Origin: Hallerella succinigenes
GTDB taxonomy: Bacteria; Fibrobacterota; Fibrobacteria; Fibrobacterales; Fibrobacteraceae
Length of the DNA: 64,000 nt
Reading direction: 5' to 3'
Assembly (NCBI RefSeq): GCF_002797675.1
Contig: NZ_PGEX01000001.1
Coordinates: 744,001-808,000 of the forward strand
Shown one piece after another: positions 41,805 through 50,612 of the stretch. The notes under the pieces are model-generated. The model was not told where the DNA came from, made no database searches, and saw only the letters and a program-made list of their open reading frames with translations. Position 1 is the first letter of the stretch. Each line of letters begins with the position of its first letter. Made by a program: the position numbers and the translations under genes.

Positions 41805-43195
41805 GCAAGCTCCTTGGAAACTTCTTTGGCAAAATCGGAAAGGCTCGGATCGCGAGCGCCCATCACAAGTATCGTGTCACCGGGTTTTGCAAACTTGGCC
41901 ATTTCGACGCCACAGGCAGAACGGTCTGCGACAAAGTGGGCATCCACATTCTTGGCCTTTAGATCGCTTGCGAGATCTCCCGAAGAGATGTCTCGGGTCA
42001 CGGTTCCGCCCGCGTAATAAATTTCACTGAAGAAAACACTGTCCTGTTTGCGGAGAGCGCCTGCAATCGAAGCGACCAGATCGTTACGCAAAAAACGGGT
42101 CGGGCCAAATCCATGCGGCTGGAAGTAGGCGATGACGCGGCCCTCGGTAAAGTCTTGGGCAGCAGAAATGCTCGCTGCGATTTTCGCAGGATTGTGGGCG
42201 AAGTCATCGACCACGGTCACGCCGTTAAAGGTTCCAAGGATTTGATGGCGGCGATGGATGCCCTCGAAGGATTCGAGCGCATCCGCACACTTGCGAAGTG
42301 GGACGCCGATGCGCACCGCGACGGCGATCGCCGCAAGAGCGTTCATCATATTGTGATGTCCGGGCAGTGGGACTTTGAACTTGACAAGCTCTCCTCGGTA
42401 ATGCACGCGGAACGTGATGGAGTAGCCTTCCGGCCTAAAATCGGAGCCTTGAATTCCGCATTTCGATTCGAGTCCAAAATCGTCCAGGTGATTTACACTA
42501 TAAGCTTCGGCAAGCTCGTCGGCTTCGTTCACAATGAGCGTTTTATTTTTGCTCGTCACATTGTGCGAAAATTCAGCAAAAATCTTTTGTAATTCGGAAA
42601 TTTCCTTGTGGTCCTTTCCAATGTTCAAAATCACGCCGATTTCTGGAGAATAGCGGACAAGAGTTCCATCGCTTTCATCGGCTTCGGCAACGAGCCATTC
42701 GCCTGTGCCCGCGACGCCGTTTCCGATCTTGCCCTGCTTTTCGAGCGTCACAAGACCCGCGCCCGAAAGAATCGAAGGCGAGAGCTTTGCGTCATTCAGA
42801 ATATGCCAGATCATACCGGTCACGGTGCTTTTACCGCTCGTACCGCTGACGCAGATCGTTTTGGTGCTTTCCGAAATTTTGGCGAGCATTTCGCTGCGAT
42901 GCATACGGGGAACATTCAGTTCAAGTGCCCGTTTTAAATCCGGGTTGGATTCTTCAATGGCCGTACTGACGACTATCGCCGTCAATTTTTCGTTCACGCC
43001 AGAGCCATCTTGAGGAAAGCACTTGATGCCTTCCGCTTCGAGCTGAGCGCGAACCTTGTCGCCATCGGCGCTCGAAAATTTACGGTCCGAACCGGAAACA
43101 GAAAAACCTTTTCCGGCCAAATATTGAGCGATCGCGCTCATGCCAGAGCCTGCGACGCCTACAAAAAAGAACGACTGATCTTGAGAAAGTTTCAT
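41801..43195 (-). CDS. Mur ligase, MurC/Mpl-like
   Basis: A 464-residue ATP-dependent ligase that joins L-alanine, or a peptide, to UDP-N-acetylmuramate. Parts: UDP-binding FFVGVAGSGMSAIAQYLAG, central ATPase domain and a C-terminal Rossmann-like domain with TVVDDFAHNPAKI. The P-loop is GTSGKST (residues 118-124) where MurC and Mpl normally have GTHGKTT, and the DDYGHHP element is DDFAHNP. It may be a divergent MurC, a Mpl-like recycling ligase, or a ligase of other specificity; a second murC would be expected elsewhere if it is the latter. The ATG of xseB overlaps its stop. Confidence 0.8.
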   Translation of the reverse strand: MKLSQDQSFFFVGVAGSGMSAIAQYLAGKGFSVSGSDRKFSSADGDKVRAQLEAEGIKCFPQDGSGVNEKLTAIVVSTAIEESNPDLKRALELNVPRMHRSEMLAKISESTKTICVSGTSGKSTVTGMIWHILNDAKLSPSILSGAGLVTLEKQGKIGNGVAGTGEWLVAEADESDGTLVRYSPEIGVILNIGKDHKEISELQKIFAEFSHNVTSKNKTLIVNEADELAEAYSVNHLDDFGLESKCGIQGSDFRPEGYSITFRVHYRGELVKFKVPLPGHHNMMNALAAIAVAVRIGVPLRKCADALESFEGIHRRHQILGTFNGVTVVDDFAHNPAKIAASISAAQDFTEGRVIAYFQPHGFGPTRFLRNDLVASIAGALRKQDSVFFSEIYYAGGTVTRDISSGDLASDLKAKNVDAHFVADRSACGVEMAKFAKPGDTILVMGARDPSLSDFAKEVSKELA

Positions 43196-43197
43196 CT

Positions 43198-44517
43198 TTA
43201 TTCCAAATACGCAGGGTCGATTGTCGGTTCGTATCCGGTCACCGTATCCGAGGCTTTTTTCACATAGACTTCGCCACGTTTTTCGGCTTCGCGCTTAGCT
43301 TTCTTTTCCCGTTTTTCCGCTTCGATCGCCTTGCGCTTTTTGATGCGTTCCTTTTTCATCGCCAAGCGTTCGGCACGCGTTAAACGTTCCTTCACCGGTT
43401 CTTCTTCGTAATCGGATTCCTCTTCTTCGATCGGATCTTCTTCCAAATACGGATGGTTGACTTCCGCTTCGTCAAAGTCGCGGAAGCTCGAATCTTCATC
43501 GAACGTCGGAGCCTTCTGCAAGCATTCCTTTTCAAGGAATTTCACAGCCTTTTCAAAAGGTTTTTCGAGAGGCACCGAGAACGTCATCTTCTTACGCGTT
43601 TTCGGATGCACGAACATGATTTCGACCGCCTGCAAAAGCTGCGCCGGAGCGATTTTCAAAAGTTCTTCCGCAGTATCGTGGTAAAGCGGCGGAATGCGGT
43701 GCAACGAAGCTTCTCGGCCTTCATAAATGGGGTCGCCCACAATCGGATGTCCTGTATAACGGGAATGTACACGAATCTGGTGAGTACGGCCCGTATCCAG
43801 TTCATATTCCATGAGCGTCGCAATCGCAAAAAATTCCTTCGCCTTGTAACGCGTCTTCGCATACTTTCCATCGCGGACAACCGCCATGCGCACGCGAGAC
43901 TTGGGATCGCGTCCCACCGGCAATTCGATTTCTCCAGAAAGATCGCGCGGATGTCCCCAAATCAAAGCTTCGTACTTGCGGTGAAGCGTTCTCGTTTCAA
44001 GCTGCTTTGCGAGACTGCGGTGCGCCTTGTCGTTCTTGGCGACAACCATTAGGCCCGGCGTATCCTTGTCCAGACGGTGAACAATCCCCGGACGGAGCGG
44101 ACCGTTCACGGTCGAAAGCTTATCCTTAAAGTGGTACAGAAGTCCAGCGGCGAGAGTTCCCGAAAGAGCGCCTGCGCCCGGGTGTACTACCACTCCGCGC
44201 GGCTTAAAAATCACAGCCACATCGTCATCTTCATAGACGATGTTCAGCTTCATCTTTTCTGGCTTCAGTTCTGAGGCTTCCTTTTGCGGAAGAGCGTCGA
44301 GGGCAACGAGCATGCCTTCGGTCAATCGCAAATTCTTTTTGGCGACAGAACCGCCCGCGACGACGTGACCTTCCGTGATGAGCTTTTGGACATCCGTGCG
44401 GGAATAATCCTTCAGCTTTGCCTGAAGGAACTTGTCTAAGCGTTCCCCGACATCCTTTTCGGAAATGACAAACTTAGGAAACTCAGGAGAGGGATTCTTC
44501 GTTGTTTTCTTCTGCAT
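43198..44517 (-). CDS. RluD-family pseudouridine synthase with charged tail
   Basis: A 439-residue enzyme. An S4 domain (about 25-85) precedes the RluA/RluD catalytic domain with HRLDKDTPGLMVVAK (catalytic Asp in the LDKDT block) and LDTGRTHQIRVH. It converts uridines of the large-subunit rRNA to pseudouridine. A C-terminal extension of about 100 residues has an acidic part (YLEEDPIEEEESDYEEEP) and a Lys/Arg-rich helix (MKKERIKKRKAIEAEKREKK). The ATG at 44517 has AGG five bases before it; a longer TTG start would overlap lspA even further. It overlaps the lspA end by 35 bases. Confidence 0.85.
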   Translation of the reverse strand: MQKKTTKNPSPEFPKFVISEKDVGERLDKFLQAKLKDYSRTDVQKLITEGHVVAGGSVAKKNLRLTEGMLVALDALPQKEASELKPEKMKLNIVYEDDDVAVIFKPRGVVVHPGAGALSGTLAAGLLYHFKDKLSTVNGPLRPGIVHRLDKDTPGLMVVAKNDKAHRSLAKQLETRTLHRKYEALIWGHPRDLSGEIELPVGRDPKSRVRMAVVRDGKYAKTRYKAKEFFAIATLMEYELDTGRTHQIRVHSRYTGHPIVGDPIYEGREASLHRIPPLYHDTAEELLKIAPAQLLQAVEIMFVHPKTRKKMTFSVPLEKPFEKAVKFLEKECLQKAPTFDEDSSFRDFDEAEVNHPYLEEDPIEEEESDYEEEPVKERLTRAERLAMKKERIKKRKAIEAEKREKKAKREAEKRGEVYVKKASDTVTGYEPTIDPAYLE

Positions 44518-45067
44518 TCGAACCTGCTGGATTATACGCAATCCATTTATAGATTACCGGGGAAATAAGGACCAGAGCCACACCGACCGTAACACAGCAA
44601 TCGGCAAAATTGAACGTGGGCCAACGCTGCATAATAAAATCCGGGAAATCGCAGTCAATAAAGTCCACCACCTTACCGATGCGGACGCGGTCTGCCAAAT
44701 TTCCAAGCGCCCCGGAAAGAATCATCGCAATTCCCGTGCGCACCAAAAAATCGCCCTGCTTGACCGAACGGTAAAAGCTGAACAGCACCACGACGGCGAC
44801 AAGGGAAATGACCAAAAAGAAAACTGTCGGAGAGAGGAACGGCAAAAGATCCTGCGGACGGCTGCTGAACGCGGCGCCAAAGTTATACGCCAAACGGAAT
44901 TGCAGCAAGTCGCCGATTACCGGCACGATTCTTCCGGTCGGAAAATCTTCGCTCGCTTCGAGATACGCCACCGCCCAGATCTTTGTCGCTTGATCGACAA
45001 AGATGGATGCGAAAATAAAGGCAAGGTGGAACTTCCACGACTTCAAAAGACGAAAACGTTCACTCAT
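44483..45067 (-). CDS. lspA: lipoprotein signal peptidase
   Basis: A 194-residue inner-membrane aspartic protease that removes signal peptides from prolipoproteins, relevant to the many lipoproteins here. Four membrane segments. Conserved motifs: FVDQATKIWAV, YNFGAAFS, GNLADRVRIGKVVDFID with the first catalytic Asp, and FNFADCCVTVG with the second. Slightly long C-terminal tail (EENNEESLS). Its ATG overlaps the stop of the squalene-synthase-like gene. Confidence 0.95.
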   Translation of the reverse strand: MSERFRLLKSWKFHLAFIFASIFVDQATKIWAVAYLEASEDFPTGRIVPVIGDLLQFRLAYNFGAAFSSRPQDLLPFLSPTVFFLVISLVAVVVLFSFYRSVKQGDFLVRTGIAMILSGALGNLADRVRIGKVVDFIDCDFPDFIMQRWPTFNFADCCVTVGVALVLISPVIYKWIAYNPAGSNAEENNEESLS

Positions 45068-46128
45068 ACACCATCCCTCAAAGCTTCGAAAGTCTTCCTG
45101 ATCCAGGAATTGGAATAGAAGTGAAGCGTCGTTGACTTGATGATATCCTTTACGTCGTCACGGGTAATCTTGACCTTGTGATCCTTATCGAAAAGATGCG
45201 AGCAGTCGCCCATGATCGAAAGGTTCTTGGCCGCCATAAAAAGCGGCCAAAGGCAGAAGAGTCGAATCTGCGGATTGCGACGCGGAAGCGTCACCGTGTA
45301 TTCGATTGCATCCGACAAATGCTTCCAGGCTTCGCCGACGAGTTCTTTCATGACCGAAGCACGCGCCTTGCGGTCTGCATTCGGGGCAAACATCGCCGGG
45401 GAACTTTCAAAACCGTGACAGTGGCAGATCATTTCCGGAACAAAGCAAACCTTGCGTTCGGAATCTTCACGCACGTCCTTGATGATGTTCGTGAGCTGCA
45501 AGGCAAGTCCAAAGCTCACGTCATAGGTCTGGAGCTTATAAAGTTTTTCTTCGGTAATCGCCGAGTTTTTGGCGGCAAAAACTTTGGTCAAAAGTTTACC
45601 GACGATTCCTGCAACGTAATAGCAATAGCGCGAAAGGTCTGACATCGTTTCGAGGGTAAACCATCCCTTTTCAAGCGATGCGCTCATCTGCTGAATGGAA
45701 CTTGCCATGCCTTCGCACATTTCGACGACCGTGTCACAGACCGGCTGCACATATTCCTTGTCCAGAGTCCAGAGCAGCGGAACGACCGTCTGGGAATGCA
45801 GGCAAAGGTCGTAATTCGGATCATCGGAATTTTTGAAATATTCCGGGAGAGCCTTCACAAAGGCTTCCGTCGCAGAGTCCACATCGGCGTCTTTCGCAAA
45901 GATCGCAGAGAAGAGTCCGAGAAGGCGAAGCTTGTCGTCTTTGGGAAGATTCGCATCGTCTTCGACCGTATCCGCCATGCGCAGATACAGGTAAGCGAGA
46001 AGCACCGACTTGCGCAGGTTTCCAGAAAGGCGGTTGATATTCAGCGCAAAAGTACGCGACACGAGCAAAAGCATCTTGTCGGCATACTGGAACGCGTTCT
46101 TGATTTCTGTCGCGTTAAGCTTGCTCAT
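45064..46128 (-). CDS. squalene/phytoene synthase family enzyme
   Basis: A 354-residue head-to-head prenyl synthase that joins two farnesyl-type diphosphates to make squalene or a related C30 product. The first Asp-rich motif is LRMADTVEDD (about residues 49-58) and the second is LTNIIKDVREDSER. The sequence TFALNINRL and SRYCYYVAGIVGKLL are typical of squalene rather than phytoene synthases. No partner for cyclisation or desaturation is nearby. In an operon with lspA and other envelope genes, which suggests its product ends in the membrane. The start overlaps the upstream gene by 14 bases. Confidence 0.87.
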   Translation of the reverse strand: MSKLNATEIKNAFQYADKMLLLVSRTFALNINRLSGNLRKSVLLAYLYLRMADTVEDDANLPKDDKLRLLGLFSAIFAKDADVDSATEAFVKALPEYFKNSDDPNYDLCLHSQTVVPLLWTLDKEYVQPVCDTVVEMCEGMASSIQQMSASLEKGWFTLETMSDLSRYCYYVAGIVGKLLTKVFAAKNSAITEEKLYKLQTYDVSFGLALQLTNIIKDVREDSERKVCFVPEMICHCHGFESSPAMFAPNADRKARASVMKELVGEAWKHLSDAIEYTVTLPRRNPQIRLFCLWPLFMAAKNLSIMGDCSHLFDKDHKVKITRDDVKDIIKSTTLHFYSNSWIRKTFEALRDGV

Positions 46129-46687
46129 AAGCAGATCTTTCCTTTTCCGCGGCGATTTCCATTTTAGATCTTTCTCGCAAATACTTGAGCAGTTGCTTTT
46201 CGGATTCCGCCTTCTTCATCGCGTTGCGGAAAGCCCAAGCCGTGTGGCCGTTAAGGTCATCTTCCGAAAGCGGACGTCCGAGCTTGCTGTAGTATTCGCT
46301 CTGCTTTTTATATTCCAAAAAATACGCATTGACCTGCAAGCGGTAAATGCCATTCATCGCAAATTCCGTCAGGGGCTTGACCACTATCAGGAAGGCGAGG
46401 AACATAAAAACGAACCAGTACGGAACCGAAGGGAAGAGCGAGAAAAGGCTCGCTGCCGACGAAAACGCCGCCAAAACGCCTAAAATCACCAAAAAGAACA
46501 AAGTTCCGAGTCTTAAAAGTGGCTTTTTGGACCACCACTCGGGGACGTAGCACCAGTTTTTTCCCATGCGAATTCGACGTTTGAGCGCAACCGGGTAAGC
46601 CAAAAAGCGGGCCCACAAGAACAGTGTGACCCAGAAAATGGGGGGCAGCCAAAAGAACGCCCCGACAGAGCAGATGTAATCCATCAT
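46115..46687 (-). CDS. membrane protein, unknown
   Basis: A protein of 190 residues with at least three hydrophobic segments in its first 115 residues (FFWLPPIFWVTLFLWA, RLGTLFFLVILGVLAAF, WFVFMFLAFLIVV) and a charged, helical C-terminal part (MKKAESEKQLLKYLRERSKM). No family recognised. Divergent from dnaA with only 28 bases between the chosen starts; an alternative ATG at 46717 would overlap dnaA. The stop overlaps the next gene start. Confidence 0.7.
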   Translation of the reverse strand: MMDYICSVGAFFWLPPIFWVTLFLWARFLAYPVALKRRIRMGKNWCYVPEWWSKKPLLRLGTLFFLVILGVLAAFSSAASLFSLFPSVPYWFVFMFLAFLIVVKPLTEFAMNGIYRLQVNAYFLEYKKQSEYYSKLGRPLSEDDLNGHTAWAFRNAMKKAESEKQLLKYLRERSKMEIAAEKERSAYEQA

Positions 46688-46715
46688 ATTCGCAATAATA
46701 GTTAAATTATAGAGC

Positions 46716-48017
46716 ATGAATCCGCAACTTGAGAAATGTTTGGAACTTTTGCACGGCAAGATTTCTGATGCCGTCTACAATGATTTATTTGCGAATTTGG
46801 AGCTTTCGAATGTAACCGATCGCCGTGTCTCCGTCCTGTTCCCTGCGGGCAAGGATGTGAAGGCGTATTTGCCGTATAAGGTCCTTTTGGAAATGAGCTG
46901 GCAGGAAGCGACCGGCCAGCATCTTGAATTTGAATTTCAGCACCCAGAAGCCAACCCTTCCGTTTCGACCCCGACAAACGAATTTTGCCAATCGATTAAA
47001 CTCGCGGAAGAATTCAGCTTCGAAAACTTTGTGGTCGGCGACAAGTCGAAACTCGCCTTTAGCGCAGCCTTTGCCGTTGCCGAAAATCCGGATCACAGCA
47101 AGTACAATCCGCTGTTCATCTACGGAGCTTCGGGTCTTGGCAAAACGCACCTTTTGCAGGCGATTGGCAATTACATTCTGGGCAATGCGACGGGCAAGGT
47201 CGTCCGTTACATCCCGGCAAACGACTTCCAGCGCGAATACACGGAAAGCATTCGAAACGGTAACACGAACGAATGGTCTTCCTTCTACCGCAATGATGTG
47301 GACGTCTTGTTGATTGACGACATTCAAAACTGGAGCGGTTCGACCGAAACCCAAAACGAATTCTTCCACATTTTCAACACGTTGCACCAGGCGGGCAAGC
47401 AAATCGTTCTGACCTCCGACGCCCCAGCAGCCGAAGTCAAGAGTCTTTCCGACCGCCTCGTGAGCCGTTTTTCTTCGGGCCTCACCGTCGACATTCAGCC
47501 GCCGGCGCTCGAAACGCGCGAAGCCATTCTCCGCAAAAAGGCGATTAACAGCCACCTGGACATTTCCGACGACGTGTTCGCCTACCTCGCTGAAAACATC
47601 GAAGGCAGTGTGCGACCGCTCGAAGCGGCGATCGTTCGCCTTGCGATGCAGTCGAGCCTTTTGAAGCAGGACATCAGCATTTCGCTCGCCCGCCAGGTCG
47701 TCGCAGACATTATCCCGAACATCAAGCGTCGCGTCGGAATCGAATCCGTGATTCACGCCGTTTCGCAATACTTTGAAGTTCCGGAAGACAAGCTTTTGGA
47801 AGCGGGCCGCGGTACAAAGGAGGTCGCCCACGCTCGCCAGGTCGCCATGTACCTGATGAAAACGCTCACGACCCTCAGCTTAAAGAGCGTCGGTATGCGT
47901 TTTGGCAACCGCGACCATTCCACGGTCATGCACGCGATTAAAACCATTGAAAACGAAATGAGGGAAGACGCAACGTTCTCGCGTGTGGTCGAAACCTTAA
48001 AGGCTAACATCCACTAA
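46716..48017 (+). CDS. dnaA: DnaA replication initiator
   Basis: A 433-residue initiator ATPase. Domain I is short (to about residue 85). The AAA+ domain has Walker A GASGLGKT (137-144), Walker B DVLLIDDIQNWSG and box VII SDRLVSRFSSG. Domain IV ends with SVGMRFGNRDHSTVMHAI, the DNA-binding signature, in which NRDHST replaces the usual GRDHST arrangement. Length is near normal. Unlike in most bacteria, dnaN, recF and gyrB are not next to it, and I saw no cluster of TTATCCACA boxes. Whether this is the chromosomal initiator or a second copy cannot be settled here. Confidence 0.9.
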   Translation: MNPQLEKCLELLHGKISDAVYNDLFANLELSNVTDRRVSVLFPAGKDVKAYLPYKVLLEMSWQEATGQHLEFEFQHPEANPSVSTPTNEFCQSIKLAEEFSFENFVVGDKSKLAFSAAFAVAENPDHSKYNPLFIYGASGLGKTHLLQAIGNYILGNATGKVVRYIPANDFQREYTESIRNGNTNEWSSFYRNDVDVLLIDDIQNWSGSTETQNEFFHIFNTLHQAGKQIVLTSDAPAAEVKSLSDRLVSRFSSGLTVDIQPPALETREAILRKKAINSHLDISDDVFAYLAENIEGSVRPLEAAIVRLAMQSSLLKQDISISLARQVVADIIPNIKRRVGIESVIHAVSQYFEVPEDKLLEAGRGTKEVAHARQVAMYLMKTLTTLSLKSVGMRFGNRDHSTVMHAIKTIENEMREDATFSRVVETLKANIH

Positions 48018-48021
48018 AAAA

Positions 48022-49158
48022 ATGCTTTTCGAAGACCTAATCCAGGAACATTACGACTCAAACGAGTATCCCGCTTTAGCGGCTCTTGCCGAAGAATGGG
48101 AAGAAACCCGTCCTTTTGAAGGACTCAAGGTTCTGGTCGCAACACCGATCTTCCGAAACAGTCTGGTCCAGTACGAAGCTTTGATTGCAGGCGGAGCCGA
48201 TCTTTATGCGGGCCGTACTGTCGAAGGTACCGTCGTACCATGCGACGTCGAAATCGTGGAACTTTTACAGGAAAGTGAAATTCCCGTTCTTTCGCCCGAA
48301 ATGGTTCTGGACATGGAACAGGAAGATGATTATTTCGATCTGATCCTCGACTGCGCTGGACAGTTTTCCGCCTGCCATCCGAGAATCGGATTTGTGGAAC
48401 TGACAAAGACAGGCGTTCCCTATTACGAAGATGTCGATTTCCCCGTTTTCATTGCCGACAGCGGCATTATTAAGCGGATAGAGACTTCCCTTGGCACTGG
48501 CGACGGTTATTTCCGCGGTCTTGAAAAGGCCGGCTATTCGAATTTTGAAAAGAAGAAGTTCGTCGTTTTCGGAAGCGGTAAAGTCGGCTGCGGAATCGCC
48601 CTGCAGGGTTTAAGCCGTGGCGCAGAAGTGGTGACGGTTACGGACACCAGCCGTCGCAATACTTCGAACGATTTCATCTTGACCTTGGAAGCGAACGGCA
48701 TCGAAGTCGTGGACAAGAACGACTCGGCAAAGGTTTCCCAGCGGATTCTAGAAGCGGACTTTGTCGTGACAGCGACCGGTATGAAGGACGCCCTCGCAAG
48801 CGAAGCGTTGCAAAGCGCCTTGGCAAACACAAAGGCTGTCCTTGCAAACATGGGCGTCGAAGATGAATTCAGCGAAGACTTTCCGGAAGAACGCGTTCTG
48901 AACAAAAAGCTCGCGTTGAACTTTAGCCTAGAAGAGCCTACGCATTTGAAGTACATAGACGCATCCCTTGCGCTGCATGCGGCACTCGGCGAGCGCCTGG
49001 TTTTGGAACGCGATGGCGTGATCGACGCGGAAGACGAAAACAGCAAGGGCCTTCGCAATCCACCGGCAGAAATCGAACAAAAACTTTTGGGCATCACCAT
49101 GCAAAATGGCATCATCGGGGCTGAAATTGCCGAAATGATGGGATTCAAAGAGACTTAA
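48022..49158 (+). CDS. S-adenosylhomocysteinase-like protein
   Basis: A 378-residue protein with the NAD-binding Rossmann motif GSGKVGCGIALQGLSRGAEV (184-203) and the overall layout of S-adenosylhomocysteine hydrolase, which splits S-adenosylhomocysteine to homocysteine and adenosine. The N-terminal substrate motifs of true AHCY (HMTxQTA, STQDHAA) are missing; in their place is ATPIFRNSLVQYEALIAGGA. It is also shorter than AHCY (about 430). Next to metF, four bases away, it probably belongs to the methyl cycle, but substrate and activity are open. Confidence 0.7.
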   Translation: MLFEDLIQEHYDSNEYPALAALAEEWEETRPFEGLKVLVATPIFRNSLVQYEALIAGGADLYAGRTVEGTVVPCDVEIVELLQESEIPVLSPEMVLDMEQEDDYFDLILDCAGQFSACHPRIGFVELTKTGVPYYEDVDFPVFIADSGIIKRIETSLGTGDGYFRGLEKAGYSNFEKKKFVVFGSGKVGCGIALQGLSRGAEVVTVTDTSRRNTSNDFILTLEANGIEVVDKNDSAKVSQRILEADFVVTATGMKDALASEALQSALANTKAVLANMGVEDEFSEDFPEERVLNKKLALNFSLEEPTHLKYIDASLALHAALGERLVLERDGVIDAEDENSKGLRNPPAEIEQKLLGITMQNGIIGAEIAEMMGFKET

Positions 49159-49162
49159 GAGC

Positions 49163-50050
49163 ATGAAGATTATCGACATTCTCAAAAAAAACAAAATGAG
49201 CCTTTCTTTTGAAGTTTTCCCGCCAAAAAAGGCGACTAGCTTTGAAAGCGTCAAATCGGCAACGGAATCGATCGCCGCTCTAGGCCCTTCTTTTATGAGC
49301 GTGACCTATGGCGCAGGCGGTGGCGTTAGCCAGTACACTTTGGAAATCGCCAAGAACCTGAAGACTAAATTCAACGTATCGATGCTTGCGCACCTGACCT
49401 GCGTTTCGAGCAGCAAGGAAACCGTGAAGCAACGCATTGCCGACATGAAGGCGGCAGGCATCAAAAACGTGATGGCTCTCCGTGGCGACTTGACCCCGGA
49501 GCTGATTGAAAACAATCGCGAAAAATGCGACTACCATCATGCGATTGAACTCATTCATGAACTCAAGGCCAGCGATGCGGACTTTTGCATTGGCGCGGCC
49601 TGCTACCCGGAAAAGCACCCAGAAAGTGCCAACCAGCGCGAAGACATTCAGCACTTGAAGGAAAAGGTCGACGCTGGCGCGGACTTTTTAACGACGCAGA
49701 TGATCTTTGACAACAACCTCTTCTTCAGCTTCCTCTACAAGCTGCGTGAAGCGGGCGTGACCTGCCCTGTTCTTCCGGGCATTATGCCGATCACGAACGC
49801 GAACCAGGTGGAACGTGCGATCAAGCTTTCCGGATCCTTTATGCCGCAACGTTTTAAGTCTCTTGTGGACAAGTTCGGCAGCGATCCGGATGCGATGAAG
49901 CAGGCAGGCATCATTTACGCAAGCGATCAGATTATTGACCTTTACGCAAACGGCATTACGAATGTTCACGTCTATTCGATGAACAAGCCCGATGTGGCTG
50001 AAGGAATTTTGAAGAACGTTTCTGCAATCCTCGGCAAGAACTTTGTCTAG
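49163..50050 (+). CDS. metF: methylenetetrahydrofolate reductase
   Basis: A 295-residue TIM-barrel flavoenzyme that makes 5-methyltetrahydrofolate for methionine synthesis. Marks: SFEVFPPKKATSFES at the start, FMSVTYGAGGG, LAHLTCVSS, VMALRGDLTPE, GAACYPEKHPES, GADFLTTQMIFDN and LPGIMPITN. Normal length. Transcribed with the AHCY-like gene and perhaps dnaA. It ends two bases from the stop of lptE on the other strand, so no terminator fits between the genes. Confidence 0.95.
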   Translation: MKIIDILKKNKMSLSFEVFPPKKATSFESVKSATESIAALGPSFMSVTYGAGGGVSQYTLEIAKNLKTKFNVSMLAHLTCVSSSKETVKQRIADMKAAGIKNVMALRGDLTPELIENNREKCDYHHAIELIHELKASDADFCIGAACYPEKHPESANQREDIQHLKEKVDAGADFLTTQMIFDNNLFFSFLYKLREAGVTCPVLPGIMPITNANQVERAIKLSGSFMPQRFKSLVDKFGSDPDAMKQAGIIYASDQIIDLYANGITNVHVYSMNKPDVAEGILKNVSAILGKNFV

Positions 50051-50052
50051 AC

Positions 50053-50550
50053 TTACCACTTCGCCAAGGCATTGGCAATGATCAGATCCTGTAGTTTTTC
50101 GATGGCGCGCGCCTGACCGTGGCGGTCTTCCGTTTCGTTTTGCAGAACGTCATAGGTTCCGTCGGCGGAAAGGTTGTCGCCCTTGTAAATCATCTTTTCT
50201 GCCACGTTGTCATAAAAGCGAACGTTTACCTTCATCGTGACGCGGTACGTTTCGACTTCGGAACCGCTGGTGAAGTTTTCTGGTTTGTTCGTATAACTTA
50301 ACAGGGTGAGTTGAAAGTCCGCATCGGCTTCGGAATTCACCAGGCGAACACTGCCTGCGTTTTTTCGGAAAAGTTTTTCGACGCTGTCCCGGAGCGTATT
50401 CGCAAGGACCGGATCCAAAGTCTTGTTATCCACTTCATGAATCTGTACCGTCCGGATATGGCTCGGAAGTGTACTCGCGGTAAAGCTGTAGCAACCGCAC
50501 AAGGCGAGCAGGGGAAGCAACGTGAAAAAGAGGAGTTTCAAACGATTCAT
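50053..50550 (-). CDS. LptE-like LPS-assembly lipoprotein
   Basis: A 165-residue lipoprotein (lipobox LCGC, Cys19) with the LptE pattern YSFTASTLPSHIRTVQIHEV, NRTLxP-like KTLDPVLANTL and ADFQLTLLSYTNK. LptE plugs the LptD barrel and helps place lipopolysaccharide in the outer membrane. Its presence implies an LPS-bearing outer membrane. Converges with metF; divergent from serS. Confidence 0.82.
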   Translation of the reverse strand: MNRLKLLFFTLLPLLALCGCYSFTASTLPSHIRTVQIHEVDNKTLDPVLANTLRDSVEKLFRKNAGSVRLVNSEADADFQLTLLSYTNKPENFTSGSEVETYRVTMKVNVRFYDNVAEKMIYKGDNLSADGTYDVLQNETEDRHGQARAIEKLQDLIIANALAKW

Positions 50551-50612
50551 GTTTCCAAAGATAAATTCTAAATACTAGATTTTGCCCGTACCAAACTTTA
50601 AAGAGGCATCCC

